A DNA stretch of 64,000 nucleotides, taken from Panopea generosa. Its lineage: Eukaryota > Mollusca > Bivalvia > Adapedonta > Hiatellidae. How positions within the stretch are numbered: the first letter of the stretch is position 1; every line of letters starts with the position of its first letter. A model generated the notes under the pieces. The model did not search any database and had not been told where the DNA came from. It saw only the letters and a program-made list of their open reading frames with translations. The DNA is taken from positions 51,961,206 through 52,025,205 of the forward strand of contig CM055901.1 in NCBI GenBank assembly GCA_029582155.1. The letters are read 5' to 3'. Both the position numbers and the translations under genes were made by a program. This document shows, piece after piece, positions 58,226-64,000 of the stretch.

Positions 58226-60179
58226 ACGTAGGGTAGCTGAATGTATGAACGAGTTACAAGATTGTCTATAAACATTATGTTGAGCTTTGTCAAGGTAATG
58301 ATGTCACAAATTGGTATAATCCTGTCTTGATCGTAACGGTGAGGTACATGTAGATGTTTAGTGTACTTATTCAAGGTGTCCCTTTGTGTGGTCAGTCTAG
58401 ATTAACTGCATGTGATACATGTGGTCATTCATTAAACAGCATGGGCGCATGTGAAAACAGTAATACTTGTTTAGAAATATTTTACCTAAATCTAAAATAT
58501 CGTTGCCTATATATACATGTGTTGTATTTTGTTTTGCTAATTTCTAATCTGAAAATTGACATTTTTAAATAAAAAGAAAAAATAATTGTGTTTTTTTTTT
58601 TATGATCATCAAACAATTTTGGATTTTATTTTGGAAGGACATAATATCATCTCATCAGTTGATTACGACTTATTCATGAAAGTGACTTCATTGATTAATA
58701 TTGTTAAATGTACGCAGCGAACTGTCAAAAGTCACACTCACATATACTCATCTATTGAACTCAAATTCAGTTTAGATAAAGGTCACATATGCCTAGTCTT
58801 GGAGTAATACCAGAATGCATAAAAATTCAATATAAATTTCTTTTTTGTATCAAAAAATGATAAGTTTTTTTTGTTTTTTTCTATAGACATAATCAGCAAC
58901 CGGCGTCAGATAATATTTTCACCCCTGCACTCCCCCTTTAGAATTTTTAAAAAAATGAACACAACTACATAATTATAATGAGTAAGAAAGTATTATATAG
59001 TTTAATATACTGTGTGTATCTTATCAACTTTATATGGCTTCCTGACCTAATTCTGAGTATTTGACATAAATAATAATTTGAGTACAAATTTACTGAAGAA
59101 GAAACAAAGTTATAAAACAGGTCAAGTCTGTTTCTCGAAATCATGTAAATTTCACAAAATCATTTCAGTTTCTACAAATCATTTCTTATTGAACATTGGA
59201 AGTGAAAAGTGATGAGTAATGGACACATTATTACACACATAAACGATTTATTTATAGAACTGATGTCATGCCTCCCAGCTACCGAGGCGATATATAAGCC
59301 TAAAATATTTGTAAATTCCTGTTATTATTTACTGTATGGTTTATTTTACTATTTTAGCATGATTGTTATTGCTATTGATGATGTTTTGTATTCATAAACA
59401 TATATCTATATGAGCTTGACATAATTAAAGCATCAACGATTTACTGCACTTCCGTACAGGTTAGAGGTGAGAATCATCCAAAATATAGACGCAAATCTAT
59501 TAGCGTAAGTAGAAACACGGGGATGGCGTCCATGTTTGTTCTGTAGCGCTAATATTAAGTTACATCTGCAGCATTCTGCTTTAAGCTTCAAATTCTGTAT
59601 TTCTTAACCTGTTTTATGTAAAACTTTGAGATTGGTACACTATAATACCCTTTTCTCAAGATTTCTTGTTAAATATTGTTGTTTTGAGTGTATTTCTTCC
59701 CTTTGTTTCTTATTGACAAATTTCTTATAAATTTCTTATAAATAAAAGTGGAATTTGTGAGAGGAGGTATATCTCAGATTTCCTTTTTTAATTTCTTGTT
59801 TTATTGACATATTTCTTGTGTGAGTCCCTTTTAACTCTGTACCTTCTATTACCTGTAGTGTTTTGCTCGTGCATGTTGTTTGTTTTGGCATAGTGTTGTG
59901 TGCCATATTTTGTCTCTGCATGTGCATAATGTCAGAGTGTTATTTTGTGTGTGTTTTTGTTGTGCTTTTACAACATTTAATATAAACATAGCAATGTCTC
60001 CCTCCAAATGATCACCAAAACTGTAACAAGATGAGTAGAAATTCTTCCAAACTGTTTCCCATAACTTCCCATTGTAAACTACTTATGGCCCAGAGTGGTA
60101 GATAATATGTCACATGACACACTATAATAAATAAATACCAAATAAGTTAATTGATTTATTTCAGTTAAGTTTAAGACAA
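58226..60179. other. Intron or flank, nothing recognised
   Basis: AT-rich. Short open frames at 58354 and 58586 show no LamG, transmembrane or cytoplasmic pattern expected for the missing end of the gene. Confidence 0.55.
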
Positions 60180-61600
60180 TCTTTTTTTTTCCATTTTAAA
60201 TATTTGCATTTAATTGTAAGACTTCCGTCCGTCCATCCGTCAGTAACACTTTTGTCTAGAGTATAACTACAACTACTACTGTTCAAGCGATTTTGTTGAA
60301 TCTTCACACAACTACAGAGGAAATTGAGAGGAAATGCAGTGTACAAGAACCAAAACTCTACCTTGCTTTCTTTTTACGCTACCTCCTTTTATTAGATTTA
60401 CATGTCCAGAGCATAATTCCAAAACTATTTAAGGAATTTGTTAAATCTTCACACAATGACAGAGGACATTGAGAGGAAGTGCAGTGTACAAGAACCATAA
60501 CACTACCTTGCTTACTTTTTCAGTTATCTCCTTTTATTAATTTGTGTGTGTGCGTCTGTCTGTAACGATTTTGTCTTGAGCATAACAACAAAACTATTCA
60601 AGTGATCTTGATGAATCTTCATGGCAGAGGACATTGAGAGGAAGTGCAGGTTATAAGAACCATAACTCTACCTTGCTTACTTTTTGACTTATTTCCCTTT
60701 CTTAAATTTACTTGTCCTGAGGGTAACTCCAAAACTGTTCAAGGGATTTTGTCAAATCTTCATTCAATGACTGAGGCCATTGAGAGGAAGTGTAGTGTAC
60801 AAGAACCATAACTCTTAACTCTACATTGTTTACTTTTTAGCTCACCGGGACGAAGTCCAAAGAGAGCTTTTGCCATGACCCCGGCATTCGTCTGTAGACA
60901 CTTAGGTTAAACTTTTGCGTTTAAGTTTAAGATATCTATGCAACCACTCACTGGATGTGAATGAAACTTCACATGTGTGTTCACCATCATCAATGGAACA
61001 CACACAGACAAGAACCATAACTCTGGATTGTATTTTGGCACAGTTATGGCCCTTTTTGGACTTAAACACCCAGAGGCAAGCTTTGTTGTCTTCTGACAAC
61101 TCTTGTTAATTATCACCCTTTATTAGATAACTCAGAACTATTTGAGGGATTTGGTTGATATTTCACACAATGATAGAGGACATTGAGAGGAAGTGCAATG
61201 TCCAAGAACTAAAGCTCTACTGTGCCCATTGTTGAATTATTTCATTTGAATTGTTTATTATATTTTATAATGCTTGTTCGAATTATAACTCAAAAAGTGT
61301 ATCAGGGATTTGGTTGATATTTCACACAATTATAAAGAACATTGAGAGAAGGGGCAGTGTGCAAGAACCATAACTCTTTATTCTGTCTTAACATAATTAT
61401 TCCCTTTGTTATTTTATTTTATTATGCTAGTCTTGAACATAACTCAAAAAGTGTTCAAGGGATTTAGTTGATATTTTACATATTGATAGAGGACAATGAA
61501 AGGAAGTTCAGTGTGTAAGAAGCTAGCTCTTCTGTCTTCACAGAATTATTCCCTTTAATTTTTGCTTGTTTTGAGCATATCTTGAAAAGCTTTGAAACTG
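60180..61600. repeat. ~160-240-bp degenerate tandem of a dispersed repeat, ~7 copies
   Basis: Copies share TTCAAGGGATTTTGTTGAAT-like, CATTGAGAGGAAGTGCAGTG and ACAAGAACCATAACTCTACC segments, seen near 60320, 60480, 60640, 60790, 61180, 61350 and 61500. A different repeat (about 60840-61105, starting AGCTCACCGGGACGAAG) is inserted between copies. Confidence 0.8.
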
Positions 61601-62999
61601 CATACAATGAGGGAGCATTGACAGGAAGTGGACAGTACAATTGTTTGCCTAGATGGGGGGGGGGGGGGGCCTTTAACAACATAGTTTTTGTTATCACAGA
61701 AAAACAAAATGGACACTATTTATCAAACATCTATTACTACAGTGCTGATAAACAAGCTTTGGCCTCATAAAGAAAGATCTTGGCTTTTCTGAGGCTGGGA
61801 AATCCCATTTATTATCTTGTAATAAGCTGTTCAGAAATTTTTATTTTCCCCAGTATTTTCTGATGCTCAAATACCATACATGTACCTGTAATTGAACATT
61901 GTTTTCCTTGGTAATTTCTTATACTTGTAATAAAACATCGTTTTCAAAATATTTTCTGATATGTTATCACATGGACCTGTAATTAAACACTGTTTTCCCA
62001 GTATTTCTTGATACTCATTTACATAAACCTGTAAATAACATTACTTGTTGTGTCCAGCATTAAGGTAATAGGTTCACATGTTATCAAACAGCTGTTCTGC
62101 TATGTGCTGGTGTTATTTCATTTTGTGATGTTTCTCTTCGTGCCAGTTTAATGTCATCTCGTAAGTACTATGTGACATTAATCTCGGCAACCGCATAACT
62201 AACTTTGCAGAGCCATTCACATACTAAACAGTATGCCAATGAGGCTACCTTTCCATGTGTATCATATCATATGTGTATTTGTCATGCATACATACAAAAT
62301 ACTCAAAAATATAAAAACTAAAATATAAAACATCTAAATTAGCATCTGCATGGAATAGAATTAATTCTCATATAAATCATTTATACATAACTATAATATA
62401 ACTGGTAAATAAATCCATATATAAGGTTCCTAAATGGATTAAACAATTCTGAAATAATATGAATCTCAAATTCAGCAATATAATAATTATGTCCTATATG
62501 GAATGCCTACATTAAACCAGTAACATTGTATTTTTGTAACATGCCACAGCATGCCCCTCGATCTTTTTCAAATTGCAAAAATTGTTCTCAGCCATGCATT
62601 TGATTTTGATGCAACTTGGTAGAAACTGGCACTGTAAAGTTCATTTGTGTCAGTTATATAAAATTATATTCTTCTCTAATAATTTTTATGTAGTGTTTTT
62701 TAACCCGTATATTTATTTAAGATACAAAGGTTGTCCAGGACTTGTCCAAACCATTTATGCTATTCAAAGTGTCCGTATGAAATGTCTTGTTAATATTACC
62801 CAAATACATACTTTGATATTATTGTTTTACCTATTTATTGTTTCTTTGCAAACTTAACCCTTGTCCAGAGGAAGCCTAAAAATGACTTACAAATTGCATC
62901 CATCATTTTGGGGGGAGACATCAGTGTCTCTTTATAAAAACAGTAAAATATATTGATTAAGTATTCCTGACATAGTTATAGTATTGGGAATACAGAGAG
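61601..62999. other. Intron or flank, nothing recognised
   Basis: AT-rich with a G-run at 61656-61670. A 94-codon frame at 62573-62857 is hydrophobic but AT-driven and has no splice support. Confidence 0.5.
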
Positions 63000-63310
63000 A
63001 AATGTTGATGTTACTTTTTACTTTATTTAGTAGTTTGATGTATTTTTACAGTCCTGCTAAGGAAAGGGTGTCACTAGTAATAATTTGATGTATTGTTACA
63101 GTCTGCGTAGGATAAGCAGAGACTATTGATAGTTTAATGTATTTTTACAATTCCTGCTAAGAATAGGGAGTGACTATTGATAGTTTGGTGTATTGTTGCA
63201 GTCCTGTTTAGGATAGGAAGTGACTATTGATAGTGTGATTTATTGTTCCATACTGATTGGGATAGGAAGTGACTATTGATAGTTTGATTTATAGTTGCAT
63301 TCCTGCTTAA

Positions 63311-63375
<65 letters not shown>

Positions 63376-64000
63376 TTGAGCATCATCAAGGGCTGACAGA
63401 TGATCAGTTAACCTAACCATTGTTACCTGGGATTAACCAGTACTCTAGCACGACCCATCTCCGCAAGTAACTGATAACTTTCCCACTTGAATCAGCAGTG
63501 AGAGGCTTAAAATAGGAAGTGACTATTGATAGTTTAATGTATTGTTACAGTCCTGCTTAGGATAGGGAGTGACTAATGATAGTAAAATGTATTGTTACAG
63601 TTCTGCTTGGAATAGGCTGTGAATATTGATAGTTTGATTTATTGTTTCAGTCCTGCTAAGAATAGGAAGTGACTATTGATAGTTTGATGTATTGTTAAAG
63701 TCCTGGTCTGGATAGGGAGTGACTATTGATAGTTTGATGTATTGTTACAGTCCTGCTTAGGATAGGAAGTGACTATTGATTTTTTTTATTTATTGTTGCT
63801 GTCCTTCTTAAGAAAGGAAGTGACTATAGATAGTTTAATGTATTGTTACAGTCCTGCTTAGGATAGGGAGTGACTAATGATAGTTAAATGTATTGTTATA
63901 GTTCTGCTTGGGATATGCAGTGACTATTGATAGTTTGATTTATTGTTTCAGTCCTGCCAAGAATAGGAAGTGACTATTGATAGTTTGATGTATTGTTACA
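63000..64000. repeat. 50-bp array running off the window end
   Basis: The unit includes TATTGTTACAGTCCTGCTTA, GGATAGGAAGTGACTATTG and ATAGTTTGATG. It is interrupted by a SINE insertion at 63311-63504. Each unit carries a TTACAG that resembles a splice acceptor; the next exon is not in the window. Confidence 0.92.
63311..63504 (-). mobile_element. SINE with CAAT tail inserted in the 50-bp array
   Basis: On the minus strand it ends in about 14 copies of CAAT (63311-63371 seen as ATTG/GATT). It is bounded by GCTTAA at 63305-63310 and 63505-63510, a likely target duplication, with array units on both sides. It resembles the fragments at 10150 and 46735 (CTTCCCCAAGTAACTGGTAA against TCTCCGCAAGTAACTGATAA). 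Confidence 0.68.

Noticed and set aside
58354-58572. Short cysteine-containing frame as a possible next EGF or LamG exon
   Set aside because: The spacing of C and G does not fit an EGF, and the order after LamG-f does not call for one. No matching acceptor and donor keep the phase.

Overview
The window is animal genomic DNA. It is AT-rich, lies mostly in introns, and holds one gene split into small exons with canonical AG/GT borders, plus many minisatellites and short non-autonomous transposons. The tRNA-headed SINEs ending in CAAT repeats, the small palindromic TA- and TTAA-flanked elements, and the type of gene suggest a lophotrochozoan, most likely a bivalve mollusc. This placement is inferred from repeat style and not proven.

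I can read one gene, on the + strand. It is the middle to late part of a large extracellular adhesion protein of the neurexin IV / contactin-associated protein (CNTNAP) / axotactin superfamily. I assembled 24 exons (3316-57212, about 4.0 kb coding, about 1,338 codons). Every junction keeps phase and no exon contains a stop. The domain order is: end of a LamG, EGF, LamG, LamG, EGF, fibrinogen-C-like module, LamG, EGF, LamG, EGF, start of a last LamG. The 5' end (signal peptide, first half of the first LamG) and the 3' end (rest of the last LamG, any transmembrane or cytoplasmic part) lie outside the window. I saw no second protein-coding gene and no rRNA or functional tRNA gene.

Region by region: 1-3315, upstream intron with two MITEs. 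3316-10786, LamG/EGF exons, a 17-bp array (3575-6320) and a 59-bp array (8313-9925). 10787-29408, two LamG domains and the second EGF, with one 12.8-kb intron holding SINEs and a 43-bp array of about 70 copies (21642-24670). 29409-37604, the fibrinogen-like module, split by 31-, 36- and 18-bp arrays. 37605-45144, a compact run of LamG/EGF exons. 45145-57212, two exons of the last LamG, separated by a 40-bp array of about 117 copies. 57213-64000, intron with 60-, 47- and 50-bp arrays and dispersed repeats. Tandem arrays fill roughly 20 kb, about five times the coding sequence.

The most unusual observation is that four arrays are built from the gene's own exon-intron borders. Arrays at 8313, 38754 and 43538 repeat the last 12-45 nt of an exon together with its 5' splice site. 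The 4.7-kb array ending at 57126 repeats a 3' splice site plus the first ~28 nt of the following exon. That last array therefore places about 117 near-identical acceptor/donor pairs before one real exon. A second notable case is a tRNA-derived SINE whose body appears to have expanded internally into the 3-kb, 43-bp array.
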